Origin: JAVBPB01 sp031549965
GTDB lineage: Bacteria; Bacillota; Clostridia; Lachnospirales; Lachnospiraceae
Direction of reading: 5' to 3'
Assembly: GCA_031549965.1 (NCBI GenBank)
Contig: JAVBPB010000126.1
Coordinates: 1-21,049 of the forward strand
Length of the DNA: 21,049 nt
Notes under the pieces: generated by a model
Told to the model about the DNA's origin: nothing
Database searches by the model: none
Seen by the model: the letters and a program-made list of their open reading frames with translations, nothing else
Shown here: piece by piece, positions 1 through 7,888 of the stretch
How the letters are laid out: every line of letters starts with the position of its first letter
How positions within the stretch are numbered: the stretch's first letter is position 1
Program-made: the position numbers and the translations under genes

Positions 1-252
1 TTTGGTGTTGTGACAGTGACGCTTTGCCAATTTAGTCTTTCTGCTCCATGGGAGGGGGCTTATAATGCCATGAAAAGGCTGTTAGCACCATGGAAATGAG
101 ACTATAACATATTATGGAAGCATTCTTCTATAATATGTTTGTCCATAGGCTCATTGGAATGTTTGGTGCGTCTGCCTTTTCATGGCATTATAAGCCCCCT
201 CCCATGGAGCAGAAAGACTAAATTGGCAAAGCGTCACTGTCACAACACCAAA
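1..252. repeat. Giant inverted repeat / foldback element with 79-base perfect arms
   Basis: Bases 1-79 are the exact reverse complement of bases 174-252. The central 94 bases also fold back imperfectly: 84-100 pairs roughly with 151-170, 105-120 with 125-140, closing on a small loop near 121-124. The whole segment can therefore form one long hairpin. The left arm contains 37 G or C in 79 bases, clearly richer than the surrounding DNA. The left arm starts at the first base of the window, so it may continue outside and no target duplication can be checked. No open reading frame of note lies inside. The shape fits a MITE-like foldback element or the long terminal repeats of a non-autonomous transposon. 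A fold-back assembly or amplification artefact at a contig end is the main alternative, although the imperfect centre argues against a simple one. The structure is certain; its nature is not. Confidence 0.9.
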
Positions 253-271
253 AAGAATAGGAGCAACATAC

Positions 272-1669
272 GTGAATTTACCAATAAAATTTACTAATAG
301 AATGAAAAAACTATTAGGAGAAGACTACGAAAATTACCTAGATAGCTTCAGTCAGGAACGACTATATGGACTAAGGGTAAATACCTTAAAGATAACCCCT
401 GAGGAATTTGAACTAAAAAGTGATTTAAATATTACAAAAATCCCCTTTATTGATAATGGTTTTTACTATCGTCCAGAGGATTCACCATCCAAACATCCTT
501 TTTATCATGCCGGACTTTATTATATTCAAGAACCTAGTGCCATGATTCCTGCATCTATGTTGCCTGTTAATGAAGGGGATAAGGTGCTTGATTTGTGTGC
601 TGCTCCGGGTGGGAAGAGTACTGAACTGGGGGCTAAGTTAAAGTCAACGGGGATATTAGTTTCTAATGATATAAGTAATTCAAGGGCTAAAGCTTTACTT
701 AAAAATATTGAGCTGTTTGGAATTAAGAATGGGGTTGTTGTAAGTGAAGATCCGAAGAAACTTGTTAATTACTTTGAAGGGTATTTTGATAAAATTTTAG
801 TAGATGCTCCTTGCTCTGGGGAAGGAATGTTTAGGAAAGATCCGTCAATAATTAAGAATTGGGAACAGTATGGAGTTGAATATTATAATAAGATTCAAAA
901 GGAAATTATACTATTGGCAGCTTCTATGTTAAAACCTGGGGGACAGATGCTTTACTCTACTTGTACATTTTCACCAGAAGAAAATGAAGGAGTTATTTCT
1001 TATTTACTGCATAATAGGCCTGATTTTTCTGTTGAAAAACTGCCTTTATATGATGGGTTTGATACAGGGAAGCCAGAATGGCTTCAATATGTTGATTTGG
1101 ATTATAATGTTGATGAGAGAATGGAGAGAGCACTTAGGAATTGTATCCGATTGTGGCCTCATAGAATTAAAGGAGAGGGGCATTTTGTTGCTCTTTTGAA
1201 AAAAGCAGATTCTTTGGAGAGTAAAAAATGTGTTCCATATAAAGTTAAAAAAAATAAGGATATTTCAGATTTGAAAAGTTTTTTGCAGGATATAAATTAT
1301 AATTTTCCAGATAATAATATTGAAGTTTTTGAAGAAAAGACTTATTTTATGCCGGAAGGATTGCCTAACTTAAAGGGGCTTAGAATACTTCGATCGGGAT
1401 TTTATTTAGGAGATATTAAGAAAAATCGTTTTGAACCAAGTCAATCTCTTGCAATGGGGTTAGGAGCTTATCAATATAAAAATATTGTTAATTTTGAAAT
1501 AGATGATCCTAATGTAATTAAATATTTAAAATGTGAAACTATTACTTTGCCTGAGGAGGTTTCATCAGGGATGAAATTGGTTTGTGTTGATGGATTTCCA
1601 TTGGGCTGGGCAAAGGCATCTGGAAATATGTTGAAAAATAAATATCATTCTGGATGGCGTTTAATGTAA
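272..1669 (+). CDS. rsmF: RsmB/RsmF-family rRNA (cytosine-C5)-methyltransferase
   Basis: This is a SAM-dependent RNA m5C methyltransferase of 465 aa, expected to modify cytosines in 16S rRNA. The SAM-binding motif I (LDLCAAPGGKST) lies at residues 106-117. The two family cysteines are present: Cys181 in DAPCSGEGMF (motif IV) and Cys231 in STCTFSPEEN (motif VI), which serve in covalent catalysis and product release. The C-terminal third (about 340-465) has the RsmF-type ferredoxin-like and PUA-like region, ending with a GWAKASGN motif and a terminal GWRLM. The start is GTG at 272, chosen because TAGGAG at 258-263 sits eight bases upstream; an in-frame ATG at 302 would remove ten residues. The gene begins 20 bases after the giant inverted repeat. 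Family membership is strong; the exact target cytosines, and hence the rsmF symbol, are inferred. Confidence 0.9.
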   Translation: MNLPIKFTNRMKKLLGEDYENYLDSFSQERLYGLRVNTLKITPEEFELKSDLNITKIPFIDNGFYYRPEDSPSKHPFYHAGLYYIQEPSAMIPASMLPVNEGDKVLDLCAAPGGKSTELGAKLKSTGILVSNDISNSRAKALLKNIELFGIKNGVVVSEDPKKLVNYFEGYFDKILVDAPCSGEGMFRKDPSIIKNWEQYGVEYYNKIQKEIILLAASMLKPGGQMLYSTCTFSPEENEGVISYLLHNRPDFSVEKLPLYDGFDTGKPEWLQYVDLDYNVDERMERALRNCIRLWPHRIKGEGHFVALLKKADSLESKKCVPYKVKKNKDISDLKSFLQDINYNFPDNNIEVFEEKTYFMPEGLPNLKGLRILRSGFYLGDIKKNRFEPSQSLAMGLGAYQYKNIVNFEIDDPNVIKYLKCETITLPEEVSSGMKLVCVDGFPLGWAKASGNMLKNKYHSGWRLM

Positions 1670-1759
1670 TTTGAATTTTAATAAAAATACTTAATGAAAA
1701 AAATATTTAGAAGTTTAAACATTGGTTAGTGTCAAGTGAAATGAAAGGAATGAGTAAAA

Positions 1760-2485
1760 ATGTCATATGAAAAAATTATAAGGCTAGACAAATATCTTTC
1801 TGATATGAAGCTTGGTACAAGAAGCGAGGTAAAAAATTATATTAAAAAGGGTAGAGTAGAGGTTAATGGAGAAGTAATAAAAGCTAATGATTTTAAGATA
1901 AAATTGTGCAGTGATATTGTTACTTTTGATAGTAAAGATGTTAAATATGTTGAGTATGAGTATTATATGCTTAATAAGCCTCAGGGGGTGATTTCTGCTA
2001 GTTATGACAAACGTGATTCTACAGTTGTAGAATTGATAACAGGCAGGGTTAGAGAGGATCTTTTTCCTATAGGGCGACTTGATAAAGATACGGAAGGATT
2101 ACTTATTATAACAAATGATGGTGCATTAACCCATAATTTACTATCACCTAAAAAACATATACCAAAAACTTATTTTGCTAAAATTGAAGGCAAGGTTATA
2201 GAAGAGGATGTTCTTGCTTTTTCAAATGGTGTATATATTGAAGAAGACCTAAAAACATTGCCATCAACTTTAAAGATAATTAATTCTGGTGAAATATCAG
2301 AAATTTATCTTACAATATATGAAGGTAAATTTCATCAGGTTAAAAGAATGTTTGAGGCCATAGGAAAAAAAGTAGTATATTTAAAAAGAATTTCAATGGG
2401 AAGTCTGAATCTGGATGAAAATCTGTCTTTAGGTGAGTACCGACCTCTAACCATTGAAGAAATAAATTCATTGAAACAAAACTAA
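1760..2485 (+). CDS. rsuA: RsuA-family 16S rRNA pseudouridine synthase
   Basis: This enzyme of 241 aa isomerises uridine to pseudouridine in rRNA. Residues 7-55 form an S4 RNA-binding domain (RLDKYL, then GRVEVNGEVI). The catalytic core starts near residue 67. The RsuA/RluB/RluE/RluF signature GRLDKDTEGLL is at 105-115, with Asp108 as the catalytic aspartate. The later KFHQVKRMFEAIG motif is also typical. AAAGGA at about 1744-1749 precedes the ATG. The closest known role is RsuA, which acts on U516 of E. coli 16S rRNA; a RluB-like role on 23S rRNA cannot be excluded from sequence alone. It lies 90 bases after the rRNA methyltransferase gene, in keeping with a shared rRNA-modification theme. 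Confidence 0.9.
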   Translation: MSYEKIIRLDKYLSDMKLGTRSEVKNYIKKGRVEVNGEVIKANDFKIKLCSDIVTFDSKDVKYVEYEYYMLNKPQGVISASYDKRDSTVVELITGRVREDLFPIGRLDKDTEGLLIITNDGALTHNLLSPKKHIPKTYFAKIEGKVIEEDVLAFSNGVYIEEDLKTLPSTLKIINSGEISEIYLTIYEGKFHQVKRMFEAIGKKVVYLKRISMGSLNLDENLSLGEYRPLTIEEINSLKQN

Positions 2486-2492
2486 CTGGCTG

Positions 2493-2538
2493 ACTAGTAC
2501 ACCGTTTTGCATAAGAAATTACAAAACGGTGTACTAGT
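2493..2538. repeat. 17-bp perfect hairpin between rsuA and the HAD gene
   Basis: Bases 2493-2509 and 2522-2538 are perfect reverse complements, separated by a 12-base loop. The stem contains an ACTAGTACACCG core. It begins eight bases after the rsuA stop codon. There is no run of T after either arm, so it is not a textbook intrinsic terminator, though it may still act as a terminator, an mRNA 3'-end stabiliser or a protein-binding palindrome. Confidence 0.75.
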
Positions 2539-2593
2539 GTTAATGGTGAAAATATAGATGCTACATATAGATTTTAATAATTAAGGAGATAAT

Positions 2594-3262
2594 ATGTTAA
2601 ACAATATTGAAGCGGTAATATTTGATTTAGATGGTACATTAGTAGATTCTATGTGGCTCTGGAAAGACATTGATCGGGAATATCTGGGTCAGTTTGGAAT
2701 TAAGGTGCCAAGTGATTTGCAAAATTGTATAGAAGGAATGAGTTTTACAGAAACAGCACAGTATTTTATAAAAAGATTTAATCTTTTAGATACTATTGAT
2801 AAAGTTAAAAGTGATTGGAATAAAATGGCATGGTATAAATATTCCCACGAAGTCAATCTAAAGCCATTTGTATTAGAATTTTTACAACATTTAAAAAAGA
2901 ATAATATTAAAACAGGAATAGCAACCAGTAATTCAAGAGAGTTAGTTAATTTAATTATAGAAACACATGGACTTAGTGGATATTTTAATTCAGTAAGAAC
3001 TTCTTGCGAAGTACCAAAGGGTAAACCTGCACCTGATGTTTATTTAAAAGTTAGTAATGACTTAGGGGTTTTACCTAGTCAATGTCTTGTATTTGAAGAT
3101 TTGGTTCATGGTATTATGGCAGGTAAATCGGCCGATATGAAGGTTTGTGCTGTTTATGATGATTTTTCTAAGGATACCGATGCAGTAAAACGTGAATTAG
3201 CACATTACTATATTAAAAGCTATGAAAATGTATTGAATAATACATATGAGGTTACCCAATGA
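2594..3262 (+). CDS. HAD-superfamily hydrolase (beta-phosphoglucomutase/phosphatase-like)
   Basis: This is a cytosolic protein of 222 aa of the haloacid dehalogenase superfamily, subfamily IA with a helical cap. HAD motif I is FDLDGTLVDS at residues 10-19, with Asp11 as nucleophile and Asp13 as general acid/base. Motif II is near TSNSRE (about 111-116). The motif III lysine is in KGKPAPDVY, and motif IV is the acidic FEDLVHGIMAG stretch. Such proteins hydrolyse small phosphorylated metabolites or act as phosphoglucomutases; the substrate cannot be told from sequence. AAGGAG lies just upstream of the ATG. The stop overlaps the start of the radical SAM gene by four bases (ATGA), so the two are translationally coupled. 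Confidence 0.85.
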   Translation: MLNNIEAVIFDLDGTLVDSMWLWKDIDREYLGQFGIKVPSDLQNCIEGMSFTETAQYFIKRFNLLDTIDKVKSDWNKMAWYKYSHEVNLKPFVLEFLQHLKKNNIKTGIATSNSRELVNLIIETHGLSGYFNSVRTSCEVPKGKPAPDVYLKVSNDLGVLPSQCLVFEDLVHGIMAGKSADMKVCAVYDDFSKDTDAVKRELAHYYIKSYENVLNNTYEVTQ

Positions 3263-5163
3263 TAAAAGATTTTTTACCTATAACTAAACAAGATATGATA
3301 GACAGAGGATGGGAGTATGTAGATTTTGTATTTGTAACTGGAGATGCTTATGTGGATCATCCATCATTTGGTCATGGAATTATTAGCAGAATTCTTGAAG
3401 CTAATGGATACAAAATAGGAATTATTCCGCAACCGGATTATAAAGATTTTAAAAGTATGCAAATATTTGGAAAACCAAGGCTTGGATTTTTAGTTAGTTC
3501 AGGAAATATGGATTCCATGGTAAATCATTATAGTGTTTCTAAGAAAAAGCGTCAAAAGGATGCCTTTTCGCCCGGTGGTGTAATGGGAAAAAGACCTGAT
3601 TATGCTACTGTGGTCTACTCAAAATTAATAAGACAAGCATATAATGATGTTCCGGTTATTATAGGGGGAATTGAAGCTAGTCTGCGTAGAATGGCTCATT
3701 ATGATTATTGGTCTAATACAGTTAAGCCTTCTATTTTAATTGATTCTAAAGCAGATATTATTTCATATGGAATGGGAGAACGTTCTATTGTAGAAATTGC
3801 AGACGCTTTAAATAGTGGAATTTCTATAAAAGATATTACCTTTATTGACGGAACTGTTTATAGAACTAATACATTATCATCTGTATATGATGCAATTAAC
3901 CTTCCCTCATATGCAGATATTTTAAAAGATAAACAAATCTATGCTAAAAGTTTTTATACTCAATATCAAAACACAGATCCCTTTACTGGAAAAAGACTAG
4001 TTGAAGAATATAAAAACAACACATATATTGTTCAAAATCCACCTTCAAAACCTCTTTCTGAATCCGAAATGGATCGGGTATATTCTCTTAGTTATATGCG
4101 TGATTTTCATCCTGTTTATAAGGAACTTGGAGGAATTCCTGCCATTGAAGAGGTAAAATTTAGTTTAACCAGTAACAGAGGTTGTTTTGGAGGATGTAGT
4201 TTTTGTGCATTAACCTTTCATCAAGGTAGAATTATTCAAGCAAGAAGTCATGATTCAATTATTTCAGAAGCAAATAATTTTATATGGGATAAAGACTTTA
4301 AAGGATATATTCATGATGTTGGTGGGCCTACAGCTAATTTTAGACACATGGCATGTGAAAAACAAGGCAGTAAAGGAGCTTGTACCAATAAGCAATGTCT
4401 TTATCCAACTCCATGTAAGAATTTAAAAATTGATCATAGAGACTATTTGAAACTATTAAAAAAACTAAGAACGTTACCAAATGTGAAAAAAGTTTTTATT
4501 CGCTCCGGAATTAGATTTGATTATTTAATCCATGACAAAGACCCTGAATTTTTAAGAGAATTATGTATGCATCACATTAGCGGTCAATTAAAGGTTGCAC
4601 CTGAACATATTTCTGATGCAGTTCTTTCAAAAATGGGAAAACCTTCTAACAGTGTATATGAAAAATTTATTAAAGAATATAATTCAATAAATGAAGAAAT
4701 TGGGAAGAAGCAATTTATAGTTCCGTACCTAATGTCTTCACATCCTGGTTCTACGTTAAAAGAAGCAATAGCACTTTCTGAATATCTAAGAGATTTAGGA
4801 TATATGCCAGAACAAGTACAAGATTTTTACCCAACGCCATCAACACTTTCTACCACCATGTATTATACCGAATTAGATCCAAGAACAATGACCAATGTAT
4901 ATGTGCCTAAAAATCCACATGAAAAAGCTATGCAAAGAGCTCTAATACAATATAGAAATCCTGCTAACTACGATTTAGTATATGAAGCATTAACATTGGC
5001 AAATCGTAAAGACTTAATTGGATATGATAAAAAATGCCTGATAAGACCAAAAACAAATGGTAAAAATAGTTTTAAAAGTAATGATAAATTTAAAAATAAC
5101 ACTGATAAAAAAGAACTTGTTAAGAAGAAAAAAACAATAAGAAATGTGCATAAAAAAAAGTAA
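3259..5163 (+). CDS. YgiQ-family radical SAM protein
   Basis: This is a 634-aa member of the YgiQ/UPF0313 family of radical SAM enzymes, whose reaction is not established. The N-terminal part begins with the family pattern FLPITKQDM, followed by a DHPSFGHG segment resembling a cobalamin-binding-type region. The radical SAM cluster motif CFGGCSFC has Cys309, Cys313 and Cys316, with the CxxxCxxC spacing that binds a 4Fe-4S cluster. A second cysteine-rich stretch follows at about 370-390 (ACTNKQCLYPTPCKN), also usual in this family. The C-terminal 40 residues are a lysine-rich low-complexity tail. The ATG overlaps the HAD gene stop. Family assignment is strong; its position among rRNA and tRNA modification genes is only a weak hint at function. 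Confidence 0.9.
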   Translation: MIKDFLPITKQDMIDRGWEYVDFVFVTGDAYVDHPSFGHGIISRILEANGYKIGIIPQPDYKDFKSMQIFGKPRLGFLVSSGNMDSMVNHYSVSKKKRQKDAFSPGGVMGKRPDYATVVYSKLIRQAYNDVPVIIGGIEASLRRMAHYDYWSNTVKPSILIDSKADIISYGMGERSIVEIADALNSGISIKDITFIDGTVYRTNTLSSVYDAINLPSYADILKDKQIYAKSFYTQYQNTDPFTGKRLVEEYKNNTYIVQNPPSKPLSESEMDRVYSLSYMRDFHPVYKELGGIPAIEEVKFSLTSNRGCFGGCSFCALTFHQGRIIQARSHDSIISEANNFIWDKDFKGYIHDVGGPTANFRHMACEKQGSKGACTNKQCLYPTPCKNLKIDHRDYLKLLKKLRTLPNVKKVFIRSGIRFDYLIHDKDPEFLRELCMHHISGQLKVAPEHISDAVLSKMGKPSNSVYEKFIKEYNSINEEIGKKQFIVPYLMSSHPGSTLKEAIALSEYLRDLGYMPEQVQDFYPTPSTLSTTMYYTELDPRTMTNVYVPKNPHEKAMQRALIQYRNPANYDLVYEALTLANRKDLIGYDKKCLIRPKTNGKNSFKSNDKFKNNTDKKELVKKKKTIRNVHKKK

Positions 5164-5167
5164 ACCC

Positions 5168-5196
5168 TTGCAATATGCAATAAAATAATATATACT
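5168..5196 (+). promoter_or_regulatory. Sigma-A-like promoter after ygiQ
   Basis: TTGCAA at 5168-5173 and TATACT at 5191-5196 are separated by exactly 17 bases, a near-consensus housekeeping promoter. It begins five bases past the ygiQ stop codon. Transcription would start near 5203 and give a leader of about 110 bases before the membrane-protein gene at 5314. Confidence 0.65.
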
Positions 5197-5246
5197 AAGG
5201 TTTGATGTATAAAAATGGAGTTTAAAACCATATACTGTGGGTTATC

Positions 5247-5283
5247 ACAATATATTAGGTACTTTTAACTCCTAATATATTGT
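5247..5283 (+). repeat. 13-bp hairpin in the leader of the membrane-protein gene
   Basis: Bases 5247-5259 and 5271-5283 are perfect reverse complements around an 11-base loop. It lies between the predicted promoter and the ribosome binding site AGGAGA at about 5303-5308. No T-run follows, so it looks more like a leader structure or weak terminator than a strong stop. Confidence 0.6.
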
Positions 5284-5313
5284 ATATTAAATCTTAGTAA
5301 ATAGGAGATATGT

Positions 5314-5868
5314 ATGAAAAAAGGTACATATGGATATATTAATCATGCAAAAAAAATATCAATAATTGCGTCTATATTATTATTTATATCAATAATTGCT
5401 ATTTTTATAATTGGTCTAAAATTAAATGATAATTCAAAAGCTAATATTTTTTCAATAATTTCAGCACTTTTATCTTTACCTTTTGCTAAAATAATGGTTA
5501 GAGCAATTATTATTTTTCCTTTTAAAACAGATAATATTGAAAAATATAATAGAATAAAGAAATTAAACATTGATGGTATTTTATTATCAGATTTAATGAT
5601 TTCATCACAGGAAAAAGTGTTTCATATTCCTTTTTTAATTATATGTAACAATAATGTTTTAATTTATTTGAATAATCATAAATCCATAGATCTAGTTTCA
5701 GATTATGTAAAAACACTTTTAACAAAATCCGGATACAATCACAAAATACATATTTACAAAGATTTTGAAGAATTAATTAATTACTGTAACAATGAAACTA
5801 AAAAAGAATTTAATATTAATGATGAAGACGTTGAAGTTGAAAAAATACTTTTATCTTTATTAGTATAA
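5314..5868 (+). CDS. Membrane protein of unknown function with two N-terminal helices
   Basis: I do not recognise a named family. The 184-aa protein has two hydrophobic helices near the N-terminus: about residues 15-36 (SIIASILLFISIIAIFIIGL) and about 45-68, including the FAKIMVRAIIIFPF stretch. The remaining 115 residues look like a soluble, probably cytosolic, domain rich in Ile, Lys and Asn, ending in an acidic segment (NDEDVEVEK). There is no signal peptidase site or lipobox. AGGAGA precedes the ATG at good spacing, and a near-consensus promoter lies upstream. It ends ten bases before the RluA-family gene and is probably cotranscribed with it, which suggests but does not prove a link to RNA modification. 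Confidence 0.8.
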   Translation: MKKGTYGYINHAKKISIIASILLFISIIAIFIIGLKLNDNSKANIFSIISALLSLPFAKIMVRAIIIFPFKTDNIEKYNRIKKLNIDGILLSDLMISSQEKVFHIPFLIICNNNVLIYLNNHKSIDLVSDYVKTLLTKSGYNHKIHIYKDFEELINYCNNETKKEFNINDEDVEVEKILLSLLV

Positions 5869-5878
5869 TGGGGGATTT

Positions 5879-6841
5879 ATGAAAAGTATTATTGTAACTA
5901 ATAATGAAGCAAACCAAAGACTTGACAAATTACTTATAAAATATTTAAATAAAGCCCCAAAAAGTTTTATTTACAAAATGCTTAGAAAAAAAAATATAAC
6001 CCTTAATGGAAAAAAAGCTGAAGGTTCTGAAAAGATATCAATTGGTGATGAAATAAAACTGTTTTTATCAGATGAGACCATATTAAGTTTTGCAGAGTCT
6101 AAAGTTCAAACGGTTTCTTATGATCTTAATATTATATATGAAGATAGCAATATCATATTAATAAATAAGCCCGCTGGAATTCTATCACAAAAAGCAAATA
6201 AAGAAGATATATCAGTAGTAGAGCATTTAATATCATATCTAATCGATTCAAATTACCTATCTTTAGAGGATTTAAAAGTATTTAAACCATCCATTTGTAA
6301 CAGACTAGACAGAAACACCAGCGGACTAATGGTAGCCGGAAAAAGTCTTATTGGCCTTCAAGTAATGAATCAAATGTTCAAGGAAAGAACAGTTCAAAAA
6401 TATTATAAATGTATTGTTAAAGGAAAAGTTTTAGAAAAAAAATTAGTTAAGTCATATTTACTAAAAGACGAGAAAACAAACAAAGTCGAAATCTTTAATA
6501 ATCCAATTAAAGATTCTGTCTATATTGAAACAGAATATGAACCTATTACTATAAAAAATAATATAACCCTATTAAGAGTAAAATTAATTACAGGAAAATC
6601 ACATCAAATCAGAGCACATTTATCAAAGATTGGGCATCCAATTCTTGGTGATTTTAAATATGGAGATCCTAAAATTAACTCATATTTAAAAAACAATTTT
6701 GAAATAAATTATCAATTACTGCATTCTCATACATTGGTTATGCCTGATATATCAGGTGAATTAAGTTACTTATCAAAAATGACTTTTGAAGCAAAATTAC
6801 CAGATTACTATCAAAATATACTGGATAATTACAGTTTGTAA
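5879..6841 (+). CDS. RluA-family pseudouridine synthase
   Basis: This 320-aa enzyme converts uridine to pseudouridine in structured RNA, probably 23S rRNA. An N-terminal S4 RNA-binding domain spans about residues 12-65 (QRLDKLLIKYLNKAPKSF). The catalytic domain follows, with NKPAGILSQ at 96-104 and the active-site signature NRLDRNTSGL at 141-150, where Asp144 is the catalytic aspartate. A GKSHQIRAHLSKIGHPILGD stretch further on is the usual RluA-family substrate-binding motif. The S4 domain suggests an RluC- or RluD-like member; the first residue of the signature is Asn instead of the common His, as in several Clostridia paralogues. Its start overlaps nothing, ten bases after the membrane-protein gene. 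Family call strong, target site unknown. Confidence 0.92.
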   Translation: MKSIIVTNNEANQRLDKLLIKYLNKAPKSFIYKMLRKKNITLNGKKAEGSEKISIGDEIKLFLSDETILSFAESKVQTVSYDLNIIYEDSNIILINKPAGILSQKANKEDISVVEHLISYLIDSNYLSLEDLKVFKPSICNRLDRNTSGLMVAGKSLIGLQVMNQMFKERTVQKYYKCIVKGKVLEKKLVKSYLLKDEKTNKVEIFNNPIKDSVYIETEYEPITIKNNITLLRVKLITGKSHQIRAHLSKIGHPILGDFKYGDPKINSYLKNNFEINYQLLHSHTLVMPDISGELSYLSKMTFEAKLPDYYQNILDNYSL

Positions 6842-6857
6842 ATTTAGGAGTGTTTTT

Positions 6858-7802
6858 ATGAATCTAAAAGATGCCATTATTGAATTTTGCAATATATCAG
6901 AAATAGACGAAGTAGGTTTTGCTACAGCAAAGCCTTTTTATGATGTTGAGATGATTTTAATTAATCACAGAAATAAAGGATTGCCAAGTCACCCCTTTGT
7001 TGAAACAAATATTGCTAAAAGAGTATATCCTGAACTTACTCTAAAAGGTGCTAAAAGCTTCATAGTTATAACCATGAGCTACACCCCAAAAATCTACAAA
7101 AAAACTGATGAGCTTATTGGAAATATTTCTCCAGCCGCAGTTGGAGAGGATTATCATAAGCTTGTTATGGATAAGCTTACCGATATTACAAACTTTATTA
7201 CTGACATTTATCCTAAAGCTAATATCCTAAAATTTGTAGACAATTCACCTTTTTCAGAAAAGCATGTAGCAAAAAGAGCAGGTCTTGGATATATTGCTAA
7301 AAATAGTCTATTCTATTCAAAAAAATTTGGTTCAAGATGTTTCATTGGACTTTTACTTACCGACATAAACCTTGGGGAGGACAAACCAATAATTGAACAA
7401 TCAAAATGTAAAAATTGTGACAAATGTGTAAAAGCTTGTCCTACCAGTGCATTAATGCCTGAAAGTGGATTTGATTTTACCAAATGTATATCCTACTTAA
7501 CCCAAACTAAAGAAGTTATTTCTGATGATTTAGCAAGTAAAATGGGTAATCAGATTTATGGCTGTGATATATGTCAGTCAGTATGTCCGAATAATACTAA
7601 AATTCCTGAAGAACATGTAACGGGTATTCCTATTTCTTTGGAGTATCTACTTAAAATGACTAATAGGGAGTTTGAAGAAAAATTTAAATATACCGCTGCT
7701 GGGTGGAGAGGTTCTAAACAACTAAAGAAAAATGCGGTTATTGCACTTAATAATTTTGGCGGGGCTGAGGCTTTTGAAGTGTTAAAGCTTTGGGAGAATT
7801 GA
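6858..7802 (+). CDS. queG: Epoxyqueuosine reductase QueG
   Basis: QueG carries out the last step of queuosine synthesis, reducing epoxyqueuosine at tRNA position 34 with cobalamin and two 4Fe-4S clusters. The protein is 314 aa. The DUF1730 domain occupies the N-terminal half. The motif FVDNSPFSEKHVAKRAGLG at about 126-144 includes Asp128, matching the family catalytic aspartate. The ferredoxin-like cluster motifs are CKNCDKCVKACP (Cys184, 187, 190, 194) and CDICQSVCP (Cys236, 239, 243). A short HEAT-like tail follows, with WRGSKQLKKNAVIALNN. The ATG at 6858 was chosen because TTTAGGAG lies just before it; an earlier in-frame ATG at 6786 lies inside the previous gene and would add 24 residues unlike the family. 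It follows the RluA-family gene after 16 bases, probably in the same operon. Confidence 0.93.
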   Translation: MNLKDAIIEFCNISEIDEVGFATAKPFYDVEMILINHRNKGLPSHPFVETNIAKRVYPELTLKGAKSFIVITMSYTPKIYKKTDELIGNISPAAVGEDYHKLVMDKLTDITNFITDIYPKANILKFVDNSPFSEKHVAKRAGLGYIAKNSLFYSKKFGSRCFIGLLLTDINLGEDKPIIEQSKCKNCDKCVKACPTSALMPESGFDFTKCISYLTQTKEVISDDLASKMGNQIYGCDICQSVCPNNTKIPEEHVTGIPISLEYLLKMTNREFEEKFKYTAAGWRGSKQLKKNAVIALNNFGGAEAFEVLKLWEN

Positions 7803-7888
7803 TGTTTTGACCGTTTCCGATTTTACATTACTAAATTAAAATAAAGCTCATATACAACTGAAAAAATCTTTGATTTAGCTCTAAGTAA

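Noticed and set aside
984..1199. 71-codon open frame on the plus strand inside rsmF
   Set aside because: It lies wholly inside the methyltransferase gene in another frame, has no ribosome binding site and no recognisable protein pattern.
4968..5231. Minus-strand open frame at the end of ygiQ
   Set aside because: It is the complement of the lysine-rich ygiQ tail, giving a Phe/Leu-rich low-complexity product with no start signal.
5216..5269. 17-codon frame starting at ATG 5216 in the leader before the membrane-protein gene
   Set aside because: No ribosome binding site precedes it and its end overlaps the hairpin; most likely chance.
6786..6857. Earlier in-frame start for queG
   Set aside because: It lies inside the RluA-family gene and lacks a ribosome binding site; ATG 6858 has TTTAGGAG and gives the family N-terminus.
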